A DNA stretch of 5,781 nucleotides from an uncultured Anaerolineaceae bacterium. Its GTDB lineage: Bacteria > Chloroflexota > Anaerolineae > Anaerolineales > Anaerolineaceae. Positions 1-5,656 of this stretch are shown here, piece by piece. Below the pieces are notes generated by a model, which saw nothing but the letters and a program-made list of their open reading frames with translations, made no database searches and had not been told where the DNA came from. Every line of letters begins with the position of its first letter. Within the stretch, counting starts at the first letter, position 1. A program made the translations under genes and the position numbers. The stretch spans positions 1 to 5,781 of the forward strand of contig CALAEB010000290.1 in NCBI GenBank assembly GCA_937890875.1, written 5' to 3'.

Positions 1-96
1 TGCCGGGCTTACCATTAATTTCCCTTTTTTGCGCAAAGTGCAAAAACTAAAGAACAACAAAGCATTTTTCCCATATTTCAAGTTGGCGGTTTCCGA

Positions 97-125
97 TTGA
101 ATTTTCTTCACACTCAGAGTAGAAT
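97..125 (+). promoter_or_regulatory. Candidate sigma70-type promoter for the operon
   Basis: TTGAAT at 97-102 and TAGAAT at 120-125 are separated by exactly 17 bases, matching the TTGACA/TATAAT consensus at 4 of 6 and 5 of 6 positions. A start near 132 would give a leader of about 290 bases before the first gene. The -35 hexamer sits inside one copy of a 12-base direct repeat (93-104 and 236-247). The region is AT-rich, so chance matches are likely and the call is tentative. Confidence 0.35.
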
Positions 126-299
126 TGAATGCAAACAATAATGATCAGAACAATTCGTTGTTAAGTTTTCCATACTTTTTTTACTGCTTTTATTAAAAAA
201 AGAAACGGGAAAACGGCATAAGCACATTATTTTAGCCGATTGAATTTCGAGATTCGAATAGCAGTGCTGGTGGCAGCTTGAACTTTGGAAAAGGTGCTT

Positions 300-328
300 C
301 CTGCTTTTGCGCTTCATGCCGAAGCAGG
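300..328 (+). promoter_or_regulatory. Leader hairpin upstream of first gene
   Basis: CCTGCTT at 300-306 pairs perfectly with AAGCAGG at 322-328, giving a 7-bp stem and a 15-base loop. The loop contains the ATG (316-318) of a 32-codon upstream frame. No T-run follows, so this is not a typical intrinsic terminator. It may be a leader RNA structure that affects translation, or it may be chance. Confidence 0.3.
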
Positions 329-412
329 TGAATCGCAAGTTTTCCATATTGATTCGAAAGGATTTCCCAAATTTCGGATTTCGGTTGGACTCGGGTATGA
401 CGTTACCGGAAT

Positions 413-418
413 AGAGGA
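413..418 (+). promoter_or_regulatory. Ribosome binding site of the DUF805/FGE-like gene
   Basis: AGAGGA lies 7 bases before the ATG at 426. It is the best Shine-Dalgarno match in the leader and fixes the start of the first gene. The stop codon of the upstream 32-codon frame (TAG, 412-414) overlaps it. Confidence 0.7.
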
Positions 419-425
419 CTGATTT

Positions 426-2582
426 ATGATCAAGGCTTATATCAACGTATTCAGGAATTACGCAAATTTTTCCGGCACGCTTCACCGGAAACCGTACTGG
501 CAGGCCATAATCATTCATCTTTTGGTTTTTGCGGTCCCGCTTTACCCGCTGGTCGTAACGGCGAATGACTTCCTGACAGGCGAAGAAAATCTGTTTTTGA
601 TCATTTTATCCGCACTCATCGTTTACTGTTTGCTCTCCTTTATCCCGTTCTGCGCGGCGACTGTTCGTCGGTTGCACGATTTGCCCAAATCGGGCTGGTT
701 TTTGGCGCTGTCGCTGATTCCTGCGGTGGGTCCGATCATTGTCATCGGCTTCCTTTTGCAGAAAGGACACGGTGAGGAGGCTGAGCGCACAATCGTCCGG
801 CTTCTCCCGGAAATTAAGGCCGTTCTTGCGCGCCCGCAAAAAGGCGGATGGTTCTGGGCTGCGGTTTTGTTGCTTGCGGCGGGCGGGATTTTGATATGGA
901 AATTCGATTCTCCAAGAAATATTTATATCCGCTTTGCCAACGTCTCGGCTGCGCTTTTCGGGCATCCGGCCCCGCTGGTTTTCCCCGGTTCGGTTGAAGC
1001 GGAAAAGACGGAAGCGACCAAAATGATTGCCAAAACCGGCATGACGATCGGGAAGATCGTTCATGAAGCCGCAACGATCGGCACTTATCAGGAAAACGAC
1101 CCGGATGATCAGAGCGTGGAAGCGGATGAAGTGACCGCTGTTCCCATCAATACGCCGGATTATGAACCCGGTACGATTCTGCGCAGCACTGGTGACGGTG
1201 CCTTCGTGATCAGCATGACTGATCCAGCGGCTGCCAACGGAATCTTCTGGATCGATATGAGCGAAGTTTCCAATAACCAATATCACCTGTGCTCGGCCGC
1301 GGGCGCTTGTTCGGATCCGGATGATCCGGCGCTGCTGAGCATAGAAGATTATTACGCTGATGAGACAAACTACGGGGAATTCCCCGTCATCCGGGTGAAC
1401 CGGGAACAAGCGGAGCTTTACTGTGAGTGGGCCGGGCGCAGGCTGCCCGCTGAGACCGAATGGGAAATGGCTGCGGCCGGTCCGGAAGGCGCCGCCTTCC
1501 CCTGGGGGAGCGCTTTCAGTTCGCGGAAACTCAATTATGCCGGAAGCGCTGATTTCGGCACATCGGCGGTCAGCGCATATCGGAACGGAAAGAGCACTGC
1601 CGGCGCACTGAACATGCTGGGCAATGTTTGGGAATGGGTTTCGAATCCGCTCGACACGGAGAACGATGAAATCGGCGTTATTCGCGGCGGCGGCTGGAAC
1701 AGTTATGAAGATGCGCTCAGCACGGCGCTGCGTTATGCGGTGATGCCGGACTATACTGCGCCGAACCTTGGGTTCCGCTGTGCGGCTTCGGAAATTGATT
1801 CTTCAATGTATCGCGAGCTGAATGCCGAGGAACAGGAATTTTTCAGCGAACTGCCTCCGGATATCGGGTCGGAACGCGAACGGGAGGCTGACGGGGCGAT
1901 TGAACTGTATGTTCCGGAAACCGTATTTATCATGGGGAACGCTTCCGGCGCGATCAATGAAAAACCGGCGCATGAGGTCACGCTGGGCACTTATTGGATC
2001 GATAAGACTGAAGTCAGCAATGCGCAATACAGCCAGTGTGTTTCGGCCGGGGTTTGTTCCGATCCCGTACAGACCAAATCGCTTAAAAATCCGTCCTATT
2101 ACGGAAACGAGGCATTTGCCGGTTATCCGGTCATTTTTGTCACCTGGGCACAGGCCGTTCAATACTGCGAATGGGCCGGCGGCAGGCTGCCGACCGAGGC
2201 CGAATGGGAAAACGCAGCCCGCGGCCCGGATGGGTTCCTGTATCCGTGGGGGATTACTTTTGATACAGCCAATCTGAATTATGCCGGAAGCGGAATCAAC
2301 GATACCGAACCGGTGGAAAGTTATGAAAATGGCGCCAGCCCGTATGGTCTGCTGAACATGGCCGGAAATGTGGCGGAATGGGTATCTGACCGCTATGCTG
2401 AAGATTGGTATCAAACATCCCCGGATCAGAATCCGGCGGGCCCGGAATACGGCGCTTTTCGGGTGGTCAGAGGCGGTTCATGGCAGACAGGCGAAGTCAG
2501 TGTGCAATCGGTCAACCGGTTTTATGCGGCTGAGTCCAGTTCCGGTCTCGACCGTGGTTTCCGCTGTGTCCGTCCTGAATAA
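426..2582 (+). CDS. DUF805 membrane protein with two tandem FGE-like (SUMF1) domains
   Basis: A 718-residue membrane-anchored protein. Residues 7-115 look like DUF805: a 'NFSGTLHRKPYW' opening, hydrophobic segments near 24-45, 55-77 and 92-111, and the signature 'RRLHDLPKSGW' (81-91). A further hydrophobic segment lies at 142-158, then an acidic linker. Two FGE-sulfatase (C-type-lectin-like) domains follow at about 257-455 and 490-717, each with 'EVSNxQY', 'YCEWAG', 'RLPxExEWE', 'PWG', 'LNYAGS', 'GNVxEWVS', 'RGG(G/S)W' and 'GFRC'. True FGE oxidases have two copper-binding cysteines just after RGGS; here the segments read 'RGGGWNSYEDALS' and 'RGGSWQTGEVSVQ', with none. Formylglycine formation is therefore unlikely; a binding, structural or divergent EgtB/PvdO-like role fits better. 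Domain 1 also lacks the usual N-terminal 'MG...E.P.H.V' strand seen in domain 2 (502-518). Four cysteines recur in each copy (289/295/333/452 and 538/544/581/714), which suggests disulfides and an extracytoplasmic location, although the membrane topology is unclear. The start is supported by AGAGGA at 413-418. Confidence 0.9.
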   Translation: MIKAYINVFRNYANFSGTLHRKPYWQAIIIHLLVFAVPLYPLVVTANDFLTGEENLFLIILSALIVYCLLSFIPFCAATVRRLHDLPKSGWFLALSLIPAVGPIIVIGFLLQKGHGEEAERTIVRLLPEIKAVLARPQKGGWFWAAVLLLAAGGILIWKFDSPRNIYIRFANVSAALFGHPAPLVFPGSVEAEKTEATKMIAKTGMTIGKIVHEAATIGTYQENDPDDQSVEADEVTAVPINTPDYEPGTILRSTGDGAFVISMTDPAAANGIFWIDMSEVSNNQYHLCSAAGACSDPDDPALLSIEDYYADETNYGEFPVIRVNREQAELYCEWAGRRLPAETEWEMAAAGPEGAAFPWGSAFSSRKLNYAGSADFGTSAVSAYRNGKSTAGALNMLGNVWEWVSNPLDTENDEIGVIRGGGWNSYEDALSTALRYAVMPDYTAPNLGFRCAASEIDSSMYRELNAEEQEFFSELPPDIGSEREREADGAIELYVPETVFIMGNASGAINEKPAHEVTLGTYWIDKTEVSNAQYSQCVSAGVCSDPVQTKSLKNPSYYGNEAFAGYPVIFVTWAQAVQYCEWAGGRLPTEAEWENAARGPDGFLYPWGITFDTANLNYAGSGINDTEPVESYENGASPYGLLNMAGNVAEWVSDRYAEDWYQTSPDQNPAGPEYGAFRVVRGGSWQTGEVSVQSVNRFYAAESSSGLDRGFRCVRPE
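1194..2576 (+). repeat. Tandem FGE-like domain duplication within the first gene
   Basis: The two FGE-like domains (about 1194-1790 and 1893-2576) come from an old internal duplication. Similarity is clear at protein level but only patchy in DNA. The longest exact match I noticed is 16 bases, AATTATGCCGGAAGCG at 1533-1548 and 2277-2292, encoding the shared 'NYAGS' stretch. The first copy is shorter at its N-terminus, and the second has a longer insert before 'RVVRGGSW'. Confidence 0.7.
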
Positions 2583-2585
2583 ACC

Positions 2586-3962
2586 ATGTCCGCTGAAGAT
2601 ATTTTCGCGATCCCGGTTGCTGACAGGGTTCTGATTTACGCCCCGCTTCATGCCGTTTCGGCGTTAGTCAACCGGGCGGCATATGAGGAATTTCGCACCT
2701 CTTTTGCTCCCGGCGGCAGGAATGCCGCTTGTGTGGTCCCCATTTTATCCGCGATATATGGGACGGTACCGTTCAGGCCGGAAAAACGGACCGGTCCGTT
2801 GAAAGAGCCGCTTTTCCTGGGTATCCTTCCCACACGCGGCTGCGGTATGGGCTGCCGCTACTGTGATTTCCCGGGCGGTAATCATCAAGTGATGCCGCTT
2901 TCGGTCGCGAAAAATGCCGTGGATGCCTATTTAATGCTCCTCAGCGACCATTCGATTGATCACGGCGCCATCCATTTTTTCGGCGGCGAGCCTTTTGATG
3001 CGCCGGACGTGGTGCAGTTTACTGTCGAATATGCCCGGCTTGCCGCGAATTCAAAAAAGATCGATCTTCATTTTGAAGCGGTCACAAATGGGCTCTACCC
3101 GAAATCGACCGCAGCGTGGATTTCACAGAATATCGATTCGGTGGTGCTCTCGTTTGACGGACTGCCTGCGGCCCAGAACACGCTTCGTCCGTACCGGAAC
3201 GGGACGCCTTCTTTCGACACCGTTTTTGCCAACGCGGTGATTTTTTCCCGCGGCGGCTGTGATCTGGTCATCCGTTCCTGTATTTCACAGACAAATATCG
3301 AAACACTTGCGGATTGGGCCGGATTTATTCTTGAAAATCTGGACCCTTCCGCGGTTTGCCTTGAACCGATGATTGAGACGCCCGTTTCCCGGGCAAATAA
3401 CCTTTCCGCTGCCGGGATCCGGGATTTTGTCCGGGGTTTTGTTTCGGCTGCGGATCTGCTTTCCCAAAATGCGGTCCCGGCGGTTTACTCCACGGCGGAG
3501 ACCCGTTTGCTGAAAACTGCGGCCTGCCCGCTGGGACAGGATGCGTTGATCGTTACGCCGGAAGGTAACGTCAATGCCTGTTATCAGGTGGAGCGGCAAT
3601 GGGTTGCGCTGGGATTGGACTTTCGGCTCGGCCGGGTCACGGAAGACGGTTTTGGAATTCCAGCCGGGCGTGTTGAGGAGATGCGCAAGCATCATGTGGA
3701 CGAGAAACCGCTTTGCTCAAATTGTTTCTGCCGTTATCATTGCGCGGGCGGGTGTCCGCTGGTCCATCCGACCGGCAGTCCGGCGGGGCAGTACGACGAA
3801 TATTGCATGCAAACGCGCATGATCACAGCTGCTTCCCTCCTGACCGAACTGGGGCAGGTTGAACTGCGCGATCGCTGGCTGACGGACGACAGCAGCTTTG
3901 CCGGGATCATCGCCAGCCCCACGGATCGGGTCAATCCGGGTTTCAACGGGAGTGCCGGATGA
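2586..3962 (+). CDS. Radical SAM/SPASM domain enzyme, probable peptide maturase
   Basis: A 458-residue cytoplasmic iron-sulfur enzyme. Radical SAM enzymes cleave S-adenosylmethionine to start radical chemistry; SPASM-containing members usually modify ribosomal peptides or proteins. The canonical CxxxCxxC is C86, C90 and C93 ('RGCGMGCRYCDFPGG'), followed by the SAM-binding 'GGEP' at 133-136. The C-terminus carries the full seven-cysteine SPASM pattern: C314, then G-x4-C332, C377-x2-C380-x5-C386-x3-C390 and C407, with an extra C382, which predicts auxiliary 4Fe-4S clusters. The first 75 residues contain 'IYAPLHAVSALVNRAAY', a leader I recall from RiPP-modifying radical SAM/SPASM enzymes. It begins 3 bases after, and in the same frame as, the preceding stop. 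No Shine-Dalgarno is visible, so translation is probably coupled. It overlaps a PqqD-like gene by ATGA, the usual partner arrangement. The substrate is unknown: no precursor peptide is seen. Confidence 0.93.
   Translation: MSAEDIFAIPVADRVLIYAPLHAVSALVNRAAYEEFRTSFAPGGRNAACVVPILSAIYGTVPFRPEKRTGPLKEPLFLGILPTRGCGMGCRYCDFPGGNHQVMPLSVAKNAVDAYLMLLSDHSIDHGAIHFFGGEPFDAPDVVQFTVEYARLAANSKKIDLHFEAVTNGLYPKSTAAWISQNIDSVVLSFDGLPAAQNTLRPYRNGTPSFDTVFANAVIFSRGGCDLVIRSCISQTNIETLADWAGFILENLDPSAVCLEPMIETPVSRANNLSAAGIRDFVRGFVSAADLLSQNAVPAVYSTAETRLLKTAACPLGQDALIVTPEGNVNACYQVERQWVALGLDFRLGRVTEDGFGIPAGRVEEMRKHHVDEKPLCSNCFCRYHCAGGCPLVHPTGSPAGQYDEYCMQTRMITAASLLTELGQVELRDRWLTDDSSFAGIIASPTDRVNPGFNGSAG
3948..3952 (+). promoter_or_regulatory. 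Ribosome binding site of the first PqqD-like gene
   Basis: GGGAG sits 6 bases before the ATG at 3959, inside the end of the radical SAM gene. It supports the ATGA stop/start overlap as the true start. Confidence 0.65.
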
Positions 3963-4234
3963 ACGGGCGGAACTATCGGATCCCGTCCGGCCTTTTCTGG
4001 GTCAATAACCGTGATTCTGTGACAGTGGTTGACCCCGCCAGAGCTGTCTGCGAAAAACTGGCTGATGAGAAGGCTGTTTTATGGCGGCTGCTTCAACAGG
4101 AACTGCCGCGGGACGAACTGATCCGCTTGTATGCCGCAATCCGCTCAGTTTCGGAAACGGACGCTCTTTTGGAGATCAACCAAACCCTGGCCGGATTGGC
4201 GGCTGCCGGGTTTGCGGAGGCCGCGGATGGCTAA
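3959..4234 (+). CDS. PqqD-like RiPP recognition element protein
   Basis: A 91-residue protein of the length and pattern typical of PqqD-family RREs. Residues 11-38 ('GLFWVNNRDSVTVVDP' to 'EKLAD') fit the N-terminal beta hairpin, and 37-91 fit the helical part, with 'AVLWRLL', 'LIRLYAAI' and a final 'LAGLAAAGFAEA' helix resembling the PqqD '..L..L...Gfl' ending. PqqD proteins bind the leader of a precursor peptide and deliver it to the radical SAM enzyme. The gene overlaps the upstream radical SAM/SPASM gene by 4 bases and the downstream radical SAM gene by 8, so it could serve either or both. I saw no cysteine cluster or membrane segment. Sequence identity to named PqqD families is low as far as I can judge, so the call rests on pattern and context. 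Confidence 0.75.
   Translation: MNGRNYRIPSGLFWVNNRDSVTVVDPARAVCEKLADEKAVLWRLLQQELPRDELIRLYAAIRSVSETDALLEINQTLAGLAAAGFAEAADG
4216..4220 (+). promoter_or_regulatory. Ribosome binding site deciding the start of the second radical SAM gene
   Basis: GGAGG lies 6 bases before the ATG at 4227. This strong site favours 4227 over the in-frame ATG at 4131, whose extra 32 residues are arginine/tryptophan-rich and lie wholly inside the PqqD-like gene. Confidence 0.8.
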
Positions 4235-5195
4235 CCTGATCATTTCCAATGTCTGTAGCGCGAACTGCGAGTTCTGCTTTGCATCGTCTTTTTTGAAGAA
4301 GCAGGATGATCATGAGAAGTTCATGTGTTTGGACACATTCATGGAATATATCGGGTTGCTGGACCGTTCCGCGATCGATGAGGTACGGCTGCTTGGCGGT
4401 GAACCGACGCTTCATCCGCTTTTTGCCGATTTTGTCCGCATCGGGCAAGCTGCCGGAAAACGGATCACGGTCTTTTCAAACGGGCTGATCAATGAACCCG
4501 CGCTGGAAGCGCTGATGGATTGTCCGCCGGACCGCTGCGCGGTGATCATCAATATGAACGCGCGGATCAAAAAGTCGCAGAGAGAGCGGAAAGCGTACGT
4601 TCTGCATCAATTGGGGGAGCGCTCGATCGCGGGGATCACGGTCGATTCACCTGTCTTTCCGTTGGATCCGCTGATCCAGTCGATCCTGCGAAACCGGATG
4701 AGAAAAGTGATCCGGATGGGCCTTGCGCTGCCGGTGTATGGAACGCGAAACCATAATCTTCATCCAAAACAATACCCGGCCGTCGCAAAGGCGATTGTCA
4801 GCGAGTCGTACAAGACCGCGGCGGCGGGCATCCGGATCGAGCCGGACTGCGGTTTTGTGCGCTGTATGTTTTCCGATGAGGAATTTAAGGCGCTGAACAG
4901 AAACGGCTTCTGCTTCGGGTCCTATTGCAGCCCGATCATGGATTGCTGCAGCAACGGGGAAATTCTGCATTGTTTTGCGCTTTCCGACCTTTTTTCGGTC
5001 CGGCTGGAAGCGGATTCGGAAACAGATTCGATCCGGAAAGAACTGACCCGGCAGGCTTCCGTCTGGCGTTTTGGCGGGATCTATCCTGAATGTGAGGATT
5101 GTTTTTTCAGGCGGAATGAGGAATGCTGCGGCGGGTGTCTTGCCGCGGTGATGAACCGGTTCCTGCCGGTGAAAGCGATGAGCGTATGCCTTTGA
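4227..5195 (+). CDS. Second radical SAM enzyme, cysteine-rich, SPASM-like C-terminus
   Basis: A 322-residue radical SAM protein starting almost directly at its cluster motif: C10-x3-C14-x2-C17 ('NVCSANCEFCFAS'). 'LLGGEPTLHP' at 55-64 is the SAM-binding GGEP motif. The C-terminal third has a cysteine-rich region likely to bind one or two auxiliary 4Fe-4S clusters: C208, C213, C229, C234, C240, C241, C249, then C289-x2-C292 and C300, C301, C304 ('ECCGGCLA'). The spacing differs from the classic seven-cysteine SPASM domain in the neighbouring enzyme, so it is better called SPASM/twitch-like. There are 19 cysteines in all. It overlaps the PqqD-like gene by 8 bases and the next gene by 10. The close packing suggests it acts in the same peptide-modifying pathway, perhaps as a second modification step. 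The reaction and substrate cannot be read from the sequence. Confidence 0.9.
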   Translation: MANLIISNVCSANCEFCFASSFLKKQDDHEKFMCLDTFMEYIGLLDRSAIDEVRLLGGEPTLHPLFADFVRIGQAAGKRITVFSNGLINEPALEALMDCPPDRCAVIINMNARIKKSQRERKAYVLHQLGERSIAGITVDSPVFPLDPLIQSILRNRMRKVIRMGLALPVYGTRNHNLHPKQYPAVAKAIVSESYKTAAAGIRIEPDCGFVRCMFSDEEFKALNRNGFCFGSYCSPIMDCCSNGEILHCFALSDLFSVRLEADSETDSIRKELTRQASVWRFGGIYPECEDCFFRRNEECCGGCLAAVMNRFLPVKAMSVCL

Positions 5196-5656
5196 AACGG
5201 GAACCGAAACCGATCTTTGATTGTGATTCCGTTCCGCTCGTCAGCCGGATCAGGATCACGATTCCGCGCCGCGCGTTGTTTTCAGCGATGTCCAATGAAT
5301 TGCGTGCCCGGAACCAGGCCGTGGAAGGTTTGCCGGTTTATGAAATTGAAGATATCGCCGGAATGCCGGCGGAAGCGTTCGGGCGGCTCCGGCCGGTCCT
5401 CGCGAAAGGCGCCAAAATCAGTCTGGCGGACGGTTTTGTCCGCGGGCTGCCGCGCAACGGCGTTGAACCGGTCGTGTTGTTTCGCGCTGATTCACCGGCG
5501 CTGATGATCTTCAATTGCTTTAACGGGAAGATCACTGTCGCGGAAATCACGGAAATGGCACAACAATCCACCGGCTGGCCGGAAGAAAAAACGGCTGCGG
5601 TCGTGCGCGGTCTGTTCCTGAAATTGTGCGAGGTCAGAATATGCCAGCCCAGGTAA
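5186..5656 (+). CDS. Protein with C-terminal PqqD-like domain and unassigned N-terminus
   Basis: A 156-residue protein. Residues about 95-152 match the PqqD-like pattern: 'VVLFRADSPALMIFNCFNG', then 'ITVAEITEMAQQ' and a final 'VVRGLFLKLCEVRIC' helix; 'FNCFNGKITVAEI' is close to the typical 'f..lnG..tv.eI' core. Residues 1-94 resemble nothing I recognise; they include 'RIRITIPRRALF' and an 'EDIAGMPAEAFGRLRPVL' segment. The ATG at 5186 is preferred: it overlaps the upstream stop by 10 bases. The in-frame ATG at 5123 would add 21 residues lying inside the conserved cysteine region of the upstream gene. The Shine-Dalgarno is weak (GGTGA at 5168-5172, 13 bases away), so translational coupling is likely. 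As the second RRE-like protein in the operon it probably works with the second radical SAM enzyme. Confidence 0.7.
   Translation: MPLKREPKPIFDCDSVPLVSRIRITIPRRALFSAMSNELRARNQAVEGLPVYEIEDIAGMPAEAFGRLRPVLAKGAKISLADGFVRGLPRNGVEPVVLFRADSPALMIFNCFNGKITVAEITEMAQQSTGWPEEKTAAVVRGLFLKLCEVRICQPR
5630..5634 (+). promoter_or_regulatory. Ribosome binding site of the partial last gene
   Basis: GAGGT lies 6 bases before the ATG at 5641, within the end of the preceding gene. It is the main support for a real coding start there. Confidence 0.55.

Larger units (their letters stand above)
1..425. other. AT-rich non-coding leader region
   Basis: No convincing gene lies in these 425 bases. Hand-counted GC is about 39% for bases 1-420, clearly below the genes that follow. 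The stretch holds a candidate promoter (97-125), three pairs of short direct repeats, a tandem 7-mer (371-384), a palindrome near the left edge (26-46), a hairpin (300-328) and a 32-codon upstream frame (316-414) ending just before the first gene's ribosome binding site. The left edge could hold the tail of a + strand gene (open frame 2-100) or the start of a divergent minus-strand gene (ATG at 15-13 after a GGGA-like site), but neither can be decided from so few bases. Confidence 0.75.

Noticed and set aside
1..15. Possible divergent minus-strand start (ATG at 15-13, GGGA-like site upstream)
   Set aside because: Only five codons are visible. It is plausible but not testable in this window.
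2..100. Possible tail of an upstream + strand gene (open frame ending TGA 98-100)
   Set aside because: Only 32 codons, no recognisable motif, and AT-rich composition unlike the genes here. It cannot be supported without sequence to the left.
114..518. Minus-strand open frame of 134 codons across the leader
   Set aside because: It overlaps the start of the first gene, has low-complexity composition and no family pattern.
606..1409. Minus-strand open frame of 267 codons
   Set aside because: It lies opposite the well-supported DUF805/FGE-like gene, is arginine-rich with no recognisable motif, and has no operon context. It is a shadow of biased codon use.
1803..2414. Minus-strand open frame of 203 codons
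   Set aside because: It is antisense to the second FGE-like domain, whose motifs are clear, and shows no domain of its own.
2460..2582. Variable region of a diversity-generating retroelement in the FGE-like C-terminus
   Set aside because: The C-type-lectin-like fold is a known target type, but I saw no reverse transcriptase and no second near-identical copy of this segment in the window.
4131..4226. Extended start for the second radical SAM enzyme
   Set aside because: The extra 32 residues lie inside the PqqD-like gene and look unlike protein. The ATG at 4227 has GGAGG at ideal spacing and starts just before the CxxxCxxC motif.
5123..5185. Extended start for the second PqqD-like protein
   Set aside because: It would sit entirely within the conserved cysteine-rich end of the upstream gene. 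The ATG at 5186 gives the short overlap typical of this operon.
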